From contig JABCPU010000297.1 of assembly GCA_016800925.1 (NCBI GenBank), positions 20,416-84,415 of the forward strand: a DNA stretch of 64,000 nucleotides. Reading direction: 5' to 3'. Shown in pieces: positions 48,216 through 58,388 of the stretch. The position numbers were made by a program, and so were the translations under genes. The notes beneath the pieces are model-generated. The model saw nothing but the letters and a program-made list of their open reading frames with translations, was not told where the DNA came from and searched no databases. Numbering within the stretch: the stretch's first letter is position 1; each line of letters opens with the position of its first letter. The stretch is from Suillus spraguei. Its lineage: Eukaryota > Basidiomycota > Agaricomycetes > Boletales > Suillaceae.

Positions 48216-48510
48216 AACTCCCTCCGCAATGGAAGATCCACCCCACGTTCCACACTTCTGTCTTATCGTCCTATAGCGAAATGGACGTACATGGCCGAAC
48301 TTCCCCGAACCACCACCTGACATCATCGAAGAAGAAGAAGAATATGAAGTGGAAGCAATCCTTTCTCACAAAGGAACCGGCAATCGCCGACGTTATCTTG
48401 TTTCTGGAAAGGATATTCATCAGGAGATAACGAATGGCTCCCAGAAAAGAACTGAAGAACTCCGCCGAATCTTGAACGCTTATAAGAAGCAACATGCTCT
48501 CTGACTATTC
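48216..48510 (+). CDS. Integrase C-terminal tail and chromodomain, frame-shifted (copy A)
   Basis: After the stop at 48215, another frame continues the polyprotein: LPPQWKIHPTFHTSVLSSYS, an acidic [20 protein letters not shown] and [20 protein letters not shown], ending AYKKQHAL at about 48502. The block EVEAILxHK...YLVxxKGYxxxxNEWLPxxxL is a chromodomain, which in chromoviruses targets integration to heterochromatin. The aromatic residue normally before KGY (W) is replaced by G. A single frame shift separates it from the integrase, possibly an indel. Confidence 0.8.
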
Positions 48511-48558
48511 CTCAGTCAAATCAACTCGCGTCAAGCACCTGATTAACTACTATCTTGA

Positions 48559-49960
48559 AATGTCTTTTCCCACTGCTTACATCACACCCGTCGTCGCCAC
48601 ACCAACAACTCCGACTCTGAAGCTGAACAATATGGAACTCTCACCGCAGAAATCGACAACACCTCTTACATCGAAGCGCCATCCTTTGTGAGGGACATGC
48701 CCTCGAAATCGAAAGAATCCTCACCGAAAGAGGTGCCTTCCCCGCTCTACTCATTGTTAACATCATCCTACTGCAGCCCTCATCGAAGCCACCGCTAAAG
48801 AAACTACAGAAATCACACTCCGTCACCATTCATTCATCTTCAAAAACGCATTCGTGCTTACGCTATGCTGTTGCTTCCCGATTCTTTTAAGAACGATGTT
48901 GAAGAAGCTATTCACATCATTGCCGAACGTCGAGCAGGCGTTGCTCGACCTCCCTCTCCGCAAAGAGATACGCCACTTCCTATTCCAGCACCCGCCTCTT
49001 CGCGCATCTATTCTAGTCTTGATGCCTTTGCTGGCCTATACACTGCTGTGCAAGAAATTGGACAACTCACCAACACGGTTGTCGACACCATCCAGCAATC
49101 AGTCGCTGAAACCAGAGCGGCCAGAAACCTAGTAGAAGAAGCTATCACTGATTTACAACAAACGCAAGATGATCTTGCATCTCCCGAACCCCATCCCCCA
49201 TCGAACAGCCAATCTCACACCTCCCGTAACGACCTCTTGACTGCCCTGATTGGCTGTATGAACCTTGCACAAAGGAACAGTGTGAGGCCGCTAAATTACT
49301 AGGTATTCCGGCTACTGAGCTGGTGACACTCGGCCCCGACTTCGCGACCTTCATATACACCCCCAATGTCTATCCCACCATCATTCGGTCCAATGGACCC
49401 TGTCTCGCCAGTCTTAGTAAAAGATTTGGCATAACATCTTCGTCCTCTTCCGACAACTTCTTGCGGCTGCTGAACGAGCAGTTACCCCGGACCTCCCCTG
49501 TCGCATACACGTTGTCCCCCGCCAACAAGCGCAACTTAAGCGGGCTAACACCCTTGCCTTAAAACGTATGAAGAAGAACAAGGGAAAGAAGCGTGCCAGA
49601 TCCACTAGCCCCCGCCTATCATTTCCCCGTCTCCCTTACGCAAAGTCCATTCTAACCCGACGAGAATATGAAATGCCTGTCTGTGGATTGCTAGGACATC
49701 GTCAGAAGAATTGTGCGGAATATCAGTGCAAGGTTTGCAGATATTGGTCGCCCACTCACTTATCCATCTACTGTCCTAAACGAGTTGGACCTCCCCCTTC
49801 GAGTTAACATGGAAGACGAAGGGTTTTATGACATGCCTTCGTACTTGGGAGAAACAGCTTGACGATGAATGTCTTCAAGCAAAGAAGAGAGGACTCTAAA
49901 CGCGCGCTGGTCTGAAGAAGCTGAGTATATGAGGGGTGGGTCCGTGCTGACGAAGACTAC
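48559..49960 (+). CDS. Post-pol ORF of copy A with double zinc-knuckle tail, frame-broken
   Basis: Starts MSFPTAYITPVVA at 48559 and is read in several frames: acidic N-terminal part, then NDVEEAIHIIAERRAGVARP, SSLDAFAGLYTAVQEIGQLT, TIQQSVAETRAARNLVEEAI (helical, coiled-coil-like), then KLLGIPATELVTLGPDFATF-like sequence, a basic stretch KNKGKKRARSTSPRL, and GHRQKNCAEYQCKVCRYWSP ending THLSIYCPKR. The tail has two closely spaced Cys/His clusters of zinc-knuckle type. The same ORF is found at the same place in copy B. It is not gag, which is present separately in copy B. Function unknown: nucleic-acid binding is a fair guess from the knuckles. Confidence 0.7.
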
Positions 49961-50037
49961 GACTGGAGTGATGATCCCGTTTACTATGCGAACCAAGATG
50001 AGTAAAGTCGGTGACTTTACGTGTAAAAAGGGGGTAA

Positions 50038-50503
50038 TGTTACAATCGTACGTGCCCCTATTCATTTTCTCTTCCTTTACTTGTATATTACGTAACATGA
50101 CTCTGACTCATATGCTCAACGCATCTGTACTATAGTTGCCTTCCTTCTTTGGATACGCACTTACATTCTACGTTCTCTTGGTCCGTGCGCACATATTGGC
50201 CTATTTAAGCACATGTACTTGTAGTAGATTCCCTACTTTAATCTTACTGGGTTTTACCTGGAATCTCCTTCGCTTAGGTCTCCAACCTAAGTCGTCTTGA
50301 ATCGTCTCTAAGTCTAAGCACTCCTTAGCTTAGTCTCTATTCTCGCTGATACCTCTTAGACTTGTCTTTGAGGCTGAACCCTTGATCGTACTCGGAACGC
50401 GTTCCTTGTACTTTCACCTTGTCCTCTTCTGGACATTGTAAGAACTCCCAGCAGACCGCTGTGTCTTTTCACTGTCGCTGGTGACGCCACCCAGTTCGTA
50501 ACA
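50038..50503 (+). repeat. 3' LTR of gypsy copy A
   Basis: 466 bp bounded by TGTTACAATCG and CCCAGTTCGTAACA (inverted TGTTAC/GTAACA ends). It is preceded by a polypurine-like tract. A TATA-like TATTTAAG lies at 50202-50209. It matches both LTRs of copy B in inverse orientation. Confidence 0.92.
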
Positions 50504-50906
50504 TGGTCCATGACCCTATGGTGGCCGTGAGACTGCCAGCTTTGGATTGCAAGTCGGCCCCATGAAGACAAGATTTTTCGTAATCCGCTTTTGCAGCGTA
50601 CAGCGAGTCAATTGAGGCGCTGAAGTTCGTGTTGACGTCTGGTACCATCAAGTTGTTGGACGTGTGCGAGAGTGTAAGTTCACACAGTTCGTCAGAATAG
50701 CTGGAACTGAAGGCTTCAGTATCGAGAGAGTTGTCGATGTCGAATAGAAAATCTAAATACTCTGCGATACCAGACTTGATGGCATGATGAATGTTAGCCA
50801 AAGTTAACCACAAGCAAAATAAGATCCTGGACAGGGGCAGTACATGAAAAACGTTGCAGTGTCCTGTGCCCGTTCCTGTTATGCTGATTTCTGAAGTCCG
50901 AAGGGT
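50504..50906 (-). pseudogene. Plavaka-like transposase fragment between the two gypsy copies
   Basis: The minus strand reads ANIHHAIKSGIAEYLDFLFD, NSLDTEAFSSSYSDELCELT and SASIDSLYAAKADYEKSCLH, a degenerate continuation of the transposase found to the right of copy B (58389-59593). It is cut at both ends by LTRs. Identity is inferred from position and general sequence character; motifs here are weaker than in the other fragment. Confidence 0.5.
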
Positions 50907-51378
50907 TGTTACGAACTGGGGTGGCGTCACCAGCGACAGTGAAAAGACACAGGCGGTCTGCTGGGAGTTCTTACAATGTCCAGAAGAGGACAAGGTGAAA
51001 GTACAAGGAACGCGTTCCGAGTACGATCAAGGGTTCAGCCTCAAAGACAAGTCTAAGAGGTATCCGCGAGAATAGAGACTAAGGCTAAGGAGTGCTTAGA
51101 CTTAGAGACGATTCAAGACGACTTAGGTTGGAGACCTAAGCGAAGGAGATTCCAGGTAAAACCCAGTAAGATTAAAGTAAGAATCTACTACAAGTACACT
51201 GTGCTTAAATAGGCCAATATGTGCGCACAGACCAAGAGAGACGTGAGAATGTAATGCGTATCCAAAGAAGGAAGGCAACTATAGTACAGATGCGTTGAGC
51301 ATATGAGTCAGAGTCATGTTACGTAATATACAAGGTAAATGAAGTAGAAAATGAATAGGGGCACGTACGATTGTAACA
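50907..51378 (-). repeat. 3' LTR of gypsy copy B
   Basis: 472 bp, TGTTACGAACTGGGGTGG to GTACGATTGTAACA on the plus strand. It differs from the other LTR of the same copy mainly by one-base length changes in short runs (GGGG versus GGG, AAAA versus AAA), plus a few substitutions. Confidence 0.92.
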
Positions 51379-51499
51379 TTACCCCCTTTTACACGTAAAG
51401 TCACCGACTTTACTCATCTTGGTTCGCATAGTAAACGGATCATCACTCCATCGTAGTCTTCGTCAGCAAAGACCCACTCCTCATATACTCGGCTTCTTC

Positions 51500-52840
51500 C
51501 AGACCAGCGCGTCGTTTAGAGTCCTTTCTTTTCTGCTTGAATACGTTCATCGTCAAGCTGTTCTCCCAAGCGGAAGTGCATCATAGAATCCCTCATCTTT
51601 CCAGTTAACTCGAAGGGAGGAGGCCCAACTCGTTTGGGCAATAAGGGATAAATGAGTGGGCGACCAATATCTGCAAACCTTGCACTGATATTCCGCACAA
51701 TTCTTTTGACGATGTCCTAGAATCCACAGACGCGGCATTTCATGTTCTCGTCAGGGTTGGAATGGACTTTGCGCAAGGGGACGGAGAAATGATGGCGTGG
51801 GGCTAGTGGATCTGGCGCGCTTCTTTCCCTTATTCTTCTTCATACGTTTTAAGGCAAGGGTGTTAGCCGCTTAAGTTGCGCCTGTGAGCGGGAGACAGTG
51901 TATGCTGACTGGGAGGTCCGGGTAACTGCTCGTTCAGCAGCCGCAAGAAGTTCGTCGGAGAGGAGAGGAAGTTATGCCAAATCTTTTACTAAGACTGGCG
52001 AACAGGGTCCATTGGACCGAATGATGATGGGATAGACATGGGGGTGTATATGAAGGTCGCGAAGTCGGGGCCGAGTGTTACCAACTCAGTGGCGGGATAC
52101 CTAGTAGTTTAGCGGCCTCACACTGTTCTTCTGTGCAAGGTTCATACAGCCAATCAGGGCAATCAAGAGTCGTTGCGGAAGGTGATGGATTGGTGTTCGA
52201 TGGGGATGGAGTTCGGGAGATGCAAGATCAGCTTGCGTTTGTTGTAAATCAGTGATGGCTTCTTCTACTAGTTTCTGGCCGCTCTGGTTTCAGCGACTGA
52301 TTGCTGGATGGTTTCGACAACTGTTTGGTGAGTTGCCAATTTCTTGCACAGCAGTGTATAGGCCAGCAAAGGCATCAAGACTAGAATAGATACGCGAAGA
52401 GCGGGTGCTGGAATAGGAAGTGGCGTATCTCTTTGCGGAGAGGGAGGTCGAGCAACGCCTGCTCGACGTTCGGCAATGATGTGAATAGCTTCTTCAACAT
52501 CATTCTTAAAAGAATCGGGAAGCAACAGCATAGCGTAAGCACGAATGCGTTTTTGGAGATGAATGAAACGGTGACGGAGTGTGATTTCTGTAGTTTCTTT
52601 AGCGGTGGCTTCGATAAGGGCTGCAGTGCGGATGATGTTAACAATGAGTAGAGCGGGGAAGGCACCTCTTTCGGTGAGGATTCTATCGATTTCGAGGGCA
52701 TGTCCCTCACAGAGGATGGCGGCTTCGATGTAAGAGGTGTTGTCGATTTCTGCAGTGAGAGTTCCATATTGTTCAGCTTCAGAGTCGGAGTCATTGGTGG
52801 CAGCGACGACAGGTGTGATGTAAGCAGTGGGGAAAGACAT
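51500..52840 (-). CDS. Post-pol ORF of copy B with zinc-knuckle tail
   Basis: Best-preserved version of the extra ORF. From ATG 52840 an open stretch of about 190 codons: MSFPTAYITPVVAATNDSDS, acidic EAEQYGTLTAEIDNTSYIEA, HALEIDRILTERGAFPALLI, TAKETTEITLRHRFIHLQKR, SFKNDVEEAIHIIAERRAGV. After one frame change the helical VETIQQSVAETRAARN region is reached, and further left basic KNKGKKRARSTS-type sequence and the cysteine cluster GHRQKNCAEYQCKVCRYWSP (near 51740-51640). The last part reads GPPPFELTGKMRDSMMHFRL with EQLDDERIQAEKKGL. It lies between chromodomain and 3' LTR. No known gag, pol or env motif was seen in the first 300 residues. Confidence 0.7.
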
Positions 52841-52929
52841 TTCGAGATAGTAGTTGATCAGTGCTTATGCGAGTTGATTGACTGAAGGATAATCAGAGGG
52901 CATGTTGCTTCTTATAAGCATTCAGGATT

Positions 52930-53365
52930 CGAGCGGAGTTCTTCAAGTTCTTTTCTGGGAGCCATTCGTTATCTCCCGATGAATATCCTTTCCAAGAAAC
53001 AAGATAACGTCGGCGAATGCCGGTTCCTTTGTGAGAAAGGATTGCTTCTATTTCATATTCTTCTTCTTCTTCGATGATGTCAGGTGGTGGTTCAGGGAAG
53101 TTCGGCCGTGTACGTCTGTTTCGCTATAGGATGATAAGACGGAAGCGTGGAACGTGGGGTGATTTTCCATTGCGGAGGGAGTTTGAGCGTGAACGTGATG
53201 GGAGATAAGACATCGATGATCGGGAAAGGTCCGTATCGCTTTGGGGCGAGTTTCCTTGATGGAGTTTGAGTCTAAGATTAGCGGCAGATAGCCAAACCTT
53301 ATCTCCGATCTTCCATGGGGTGTACTTATCTCCTCGGGATCGTTCGGCCATTGTCTGCATTGCAA
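52930..53365 (-). pseudogene. Integrase tail and chromodomain region of copy B
   Basis: Minus-strand frames contain MQTMAERSRGDKYTPWKIGD with KVWLSAANLRLKL and, in shifted frames, the chromodomain block corresponding to 48300-48450 of copy A. Confidence 0.75.
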
Positions 53366-54410
53366 TGTTATGGCAAGCGATTGCTTCTTCTCTTATCTTC
53401 TGCAGAGATCGTACTCGTCTTCTGCTGCGGGGACGGATGAATCAGGGATAGATGAGGGATAGCCGTGGTTCATATCCCATCATCAAGTAGAAGGGTGATG
53501 CATTCTTGCATCATGTTTTCGGTGGTTGTGGACAAATTCGGCGATTGGTAGTGTTCTACCCAATCTTCGGGTTGTTACGGCAGTAGATCGAAGGTATGTT
53601 TCAAGTTCTTGATTCAGCTTTCAGTTTGGCCATCAGTCTGTGGTGGTAAGCCGTGGATGGAGCGATGACATAGTCGAGAAGTCGGGCAAGTTCCTTTGAG
53701 AAGCGAGATAGGAATTGCGGTCCTCGATCCGAGATGAACTTTGTCATGGAGTCCAAATCGTCGGTAACATGTTTAAAAATAGCTTAGCACACCTTCTGAA
53801 GTGATGGTTTTAAACAAGGATAATAATACCCCCTTCGTAAGGCCATGGTCTACCACGACCATGATACTGTCAAAGCCACTGGAGACGGGAGGTCAGTGAT
53901 AGATCAACAGAGACCTGGGAGAATGGGCGAACAGCCGACGAGGGATGGGTCGAGCGGGGGCGAACAGGATGAGTATCCGCTTTCATTTGCTGACAAGGGC
54001 GCAACCCTCAACGTATTTCCGAATATAAGAGCCCATTGCAGGCCACCAGGCTTCCGTTTCACGAGTTCTTCAGTTTTGAATCTGCCGGGTGACCCGCGGT
54101 AGGATGATCATGATACCTTTCAGGATATCAGAGCGATGCGCCGGTGGAATATAGGCGCGGTTCTTAAAATAGAGGACGTTCTCCTCAATTTCCAATCAGA
54201 GAGTGCCGATTTCATAGGGGCAGGCACACGCCGTCAAGGGCATGGAGCTGTCCGGAAGACAGGTCGTCGAGGGGGTCAGAGGATGACAGCACATCTTTAA
54301 GTCGGTGTCAATAAGACGAACGAATAGAGCGTCAGGGAGGAGGGTCTGGTCCTCGTTATCGTCTTTGCCAGAGTCATAGTCAGGCCGGCGGGATATGCAT
54401 CAGGTACTGC
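53366..54410 (-). pseudogene. Integrase of copy B, degenerate
   Basis: The inverse of copy A's 46970-47990 is recognisable at the DNA level (for example the segments encoding HPTTGH and SDRGPQF), but the frame is repeatedly broken. Confidence 0.75.
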
Positions 54411-54838
54411 TAATTTAGTACCTGCAACGTGATGCAGTTCATGTCGTAAATAGACAAAATCAATTGCCAACGTGCTTGGCGACGGGTGAGCTTCTGTGCA
54501 CTTCGAAAGTACAGAAGGTTCTTATGGTCGGTGAATACCAGGACGGGGTGTGGGTTTCCTTGAGATAATGACGCCATTCGTTCAATGCCCGGATCACGCA
54601 AGGAGTTCCCGATCAAAGATCTGATAATTGCGTTCGCAGGGTTCAAAGACTGTGAAAGATATGCACATGGGTGATAAACACCATTTTCATCAGTCTGCAA
54701 GAGAACTCCGCCAGTTGCTACGAGTGAAGCGTCGGTAGCAATGGCAAATTGTCGGGAAGGATCAGGGTTACGGAGTACCGGTTGGGAAGTGAAGCGTCGT
54801 TTCAATTCTTCGAAGTGTCCATACATTCGGTTGACCAT
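54410..54838 (-). pseudogene. RNase H domain of copy B
   Basis: A 142-codon frame with FEELKRRFTSQPVLRNPDPS, FAIATDASLVATGGVLLQ and VLVFTDHKNLLYF; the Glu-containing helix is broken by a frame change near 54600. Confidence 0.85.
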
Positions 54839-55740
54839 TCAAAGGCCTTATCTTTCTTTGTCAAATCGATAAGGGTCGGCGATGTCAGAGTAGTGGGAAA
54901 TGAATGTCGGTAAAGTTGCAAAAGCCGAGGAATGACCGAATCTTTTACAGATTTCGGGATTGGCCATTCGGAGATTCCCTTGGTCTTGGCGGTATCCATA
55001 GCAACTTGTCCGGGCGAATTATCATTCCGAGGTATTCTACTTCTTCTGCATCGAAGGTGCATTTCTCCGGTTTCAAGAACAGTGTTCTTTTCGTATTTTC
55101 ATCAAAACTCGTCTGTCCGTTCACGGTGTTCTGCCATAGTTGTAGAGAAAATCAGGATATCGTCCATGTAGATAACCATCCATCCTTCGTTGATTTCTTG
55201 TTGAAAGGTACGATTCATGTATGCTTGGAAGTTGCTGGGGAATTACAGAGGCCAAAGAACATGAGTTCGGTTCGAAGAGGCCAAATTCCGTGGTAAAAGC
55301 AGCTTTCCACCTATCATCAGGATGGATGCAATTTGTTATAACCGGACCGATATCCATTTTCGTAAAGAACTGTGCATTATGAAGCGTGCGACAAGGGAAA
55401 TAGGGAGTGGGAGCGGATATGCGTTCTTGACTGTCCAATCATTGATGTAGCGATAATCTTGACAGGGACGCAGTTCTCCACTCTTCTTTCCCACAAAGAA
55501 GAAGCCACTGGCTTGAGGTGACTTCGATTCTGAGATGAAACCTTTCGCAACGTTTTCATCGATAAACGTTTTGACAGCAGCGCGTTCTTTTCCGATAGCG
55601 GGTAAACCTTAGACGTGCGAGGGATAAAACCGGGTTTGGTGTCGATCCGATGATCAATACCAGGGCGTTCGGGGGTAGTTTGTTCAATCCGTCTTTAGCA
55701 AAGACGTCTGCGAAAGTCGTGCAAATAATCCGGACCAATT
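54839..55740 (-). pseudogene. Reverse transcriptase of copy B
   Basis: Minus-strand pieces include [20 protein letters not shown] with [10 protein letters not shown] (near 55490-55400) and the catalytic VIYMDDILIF, with YMDD at 55170-55159. Also a typical PTTLTSPTLIDLTKKDKAFE connection at the left end. Many frame shifts. Confidence 0.88.
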
Positions 55741-56479
55741 CTTCGAAAGGATTTCTTTTTCTTTCCTTCTCATCCGTGGCGAATCCTGAGCTTTGTTACT
55801 TATTTTCGGAGGGGAAGAGGAATTGTGGAGTAGTGGAGTTTGTCGAGTTGAGAAGTTCCATCACGTGTCAAGGGTGTATCCATGGATACTTCTTCTATAA
55901 TTCTCATGCTGACTCCATCAGTATCTATTCCACAGAAATTCTCCATCTCCTAGTTCATAGAGGAAATTTCACGTACTTCTGGCGCATGCCAGACGTCGTG
56001 TCATGGTGTCGAATTGGTCATCATCCTCGTTGGGATCAACGAGGCACGGGTTCTTCTTTATCAGGGTTTCTTCTATTGAAGCTGAAAGGGTTTTTGGAGG
56101 AACAAGAACTTGGATAGTTTTCGGTACATTGGTGCTTCGCCCTGGGAGTTCTTCTTCGTTTTCTCTTTCCATGTTTCTGTTCTTCTATTGGCCGTTGCTC
56201 AATAGGTTCTTGTCCGACCCGATGCTCGGGTTCGGATTCATTCTTGCGCTTTTCTGCGCGGGGAATTGGTGATACTGCTCTGGCAGTTGGACACGTGGAG
56301 GGGTCTGCAGTACGTGGCATTCGTACTTCTGGTTCTGGGTCTTCAGGAACATCAATAGGGAGAAGCAATGAAGGGTTTCGGAAGACGGGAATGTTGCCAT
56401 CTGGTTGGTGGTTGAAAAGTCGGGGCAACCCGTTCTTCTTCGGTCTTCATCCAATCGATTCGATTTCATCAGATTTCTC

Positions 56480-56840
56480 TGTCCGCGAAAGGACAAGTGT
56501 TTCAGCAGCCCAATCTATAATTGGGTTCATTGCTCGTAACCATGGGATTCCAAGGAGGATTTGATCTCTTCTTCCTAGCTTGGTAATGTTGAATTTTCCA
56601 TACATGGTTCGATCATCAATTTTGACCACTAGAAGACAGTAATGTGTGAATGGTCCTCCTTTATAAGGGTTCCATCTGCCGTTGTAACTCAAAATGGGTT
56701 CTTTGAGTTTTCGTCGTGTGATTTGATGGAGTTTCACAAACTCTTCTGAGATGAATGTTCCTGCTGCTCCTGAATCGATAACAGCGGTGGTGTCGACGAT
56801 TTCAAGCGAGTACGCGAGTGGAGGGTGATAGGGACACGAA
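56480..56840 (-). pseudogene. Retropepsin-like protease of copy B
   Basis: The minus strand around 56790-56740 reads AVIDSGAAGTFISEEFVKLH, with the catalytic D-S-G, then DDRTMYGKFNITKLGRRDQI and LLGIPWLRAMNPIIDW, the conserved LGIPWL-x-xxNP end of gypsy proteases. Confidence 0.85.
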
Positions 56841-56899
56841 GTTCTTTTCTTTCACCTACAGCGCGTACAAGTCTTAGTAATACATGGGAGAAACATACG

Positions 56900-57760
56900 T
56901 CGAATCTTTGTTTCTCCAAGTCAAAAATCCTCAACAATCCGTCTCACGGTTTCTTCATCTCTTCTTCTCCTTTAACTTCGGTTTGTCGGAAGCGGAGTCT
57001 TCTTCTTTCTTCAGGACAATTATGAACGGTGTCCTGTCTTTCTGCATCCGAAGCACTGTCCTTTCTTCATGCATTCGGATCTCTCCGTATCGGAGATTCG
57101 ATCTACGACCATTGCATTGGAATCACGGTTCGGAATATACCGTGCATTCCCATAGTTCTTCTTCTTCTGTTGGGAGTATGACGTGTCCTCATGGCGTTAA
57201 GCCGATGTGGGCGTTGTCAATAGCAACGCATTGCAGCACACATCTCTGAATATTTCGGAGACATCTCCTGTATTGAAAAGCTTTGTAAGGATACCCCAAT
57301 TAAGGCCGTCTTGGAAGAACTGGATCTTCGTTGCATTGTCGGTGATCTGAGCCTTGGCTGCAAGTGCCTCAAAGTCCAGCGACATAGGTGTGGAGATCTC
57401 CAGTTCCTTGTTTGAGATCCCTGAGCCTTGTAGGCGGTTCCTTTGGTATCACTGGTTCAAATGCTTCTTTGAAGCTCTCATAAAATCTGCCATCGTCCCA
57501 TAACCAACTTTTGTCCGAAGTGTCGGTAGATTGGGCTGTTCAAGGAACTGTTCTTTCCAAGACTTGGCGTTCTTTTCGGTCATAAAGGATGTTATGTAGA
57601 TGATCTTCTGTTGTCGGTGGTGTAAAGCTTTTCATTGATGTCAAAGTGCAAATTGCACGACTGGATAAACTCGCAAGAGTTATCACGATCTCCATCAAAA
57701 CCAGTCGGTTGACCGATCTTGTACTCGAATTCTTTGGTGACGACATGTTGATGATTCTTC
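56900..57760 (-). pseudogene. Gag of copy B with CCHC zinc knuckle
   Basis: Read leftwards from a start near 57746 (MSSPKNSSTRS). Shifted frames give DNSCEFIQSCNLHFDINEKL, EALAAKAQITDNATKIQFFQ and DGLNWGILTKLF, a capsid-like region, and near 57075-57035 GQCFGCRKTGH, the start of a C-x2-C-x4-H-x4-C knuckle. This shows that the extra ORF after pol is not a displaced gag. Confidence 0.75.
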
Positions 57761-57921
57761 TGATGAGTTATACTTTCTCGGTGCCTACACGCGCTGTCTT
57801 GCTGTCCGTCAGGGCTTTTCTTCTGTCAGGGGCTTCCTCTTGACAATCTGCCTGAGTCTACTAACGATCGGGTTCAGGTCGAGGACTGAATAGTCGACGA
57901 TCAAAATGGACTTTAATCTTT

Positions 57922-58388
57922 TGTTACGAACTGGGTGGCGTCACCAGCGACAGTGAAAGACACAGACGGTCTGCTGGGAGTTCTTACAATGTCCAGATAA
58001 GGACAAGGTGAAAGTACAAGGAACGCGTTCGAGTACGATCAAGGGTTCAGCCTCAAAGACAAGTCAAGAGGTATCTGCGAGAATAGAGACTAAGGCTAAG
58101 GAGTGCTTAGACTTAGAGACGATTCAAGACGACTTAGGTTGGAGGCCTAAGCGAAGGAGATTCCAGGTAAAACCCAGTAAGATTAAAGTAAAGCTATACA
58201 AGCGTAATACTACGTGCTTAAATAGGCCAATATGTGTGCACAGACAAGGAGATGTGAGAATGTAAGTGCGTATCCAAAGAAGGAGGCAACTATAGTACAG
58301 ATGCGTTGAGCATATGAGTCGGAATCATGTTACGTAATATACAAGTAAATGAAGTGAGAAAATGAATAGGGCACGTACGATTGTAACA
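57922..58388 (-). repeat. 5' LTR of gypsy copy B
   Basis: 467 bp with the same TGTTAC/GTAACA ends as the other LTRs. Compared with 50907-51378 it shows several one-base losses and few substitutions. Confidence 0.92.

Larger units (their letters stand above)
46514..50503 (+). mobile_element. Ty3/gypsy chromodomain retrotransposon, copy A, 5'-truncated
   Basis: Sequence shared with copy B begins at TAAGGCCTTTGAATGG (46514), in the middle of reverse transcriptase, so the 5' LTR, gag, protease and most of RT are absent. It continues through RT end, RNase H, integrase, chromodomain, an extra ORF and a purine-rich tract (AAAAAGGGGGTAA) to the 3' LTR. Gypsy order (integrase after RNase H) and the chromodomain identify a chromovirus. 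The pol part is uninterrupted, unlike copy B. Confidence 0.92.
50907..58388 (-). mobile_element. Ty3/gypsy chromodomain retrotransposon, copy B, with both LTRs
   Basis: About 7.5 kb on the minus strand with LTRs at 57922-58388 (5') and 50907-51378 (3'). Internal order read leftwards: gag with CCHC knuckle, protease, RT, RNase H, integrase, chromodomain, extra ORF. All enzymatic domains are recognisable but interrupted by many shifts and stops, so it is probably inactive as sequenced. It interrupts a Plavaka-like transposase, which resumes on both sides. The flanking 5-mers on the minus strand (ACTAT before, ACCCT after) are not identical, so no clean target duplication is seen. No tRNA-primed binding site starting TGG follows the 5' LTR. 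Confidence 0.92.
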
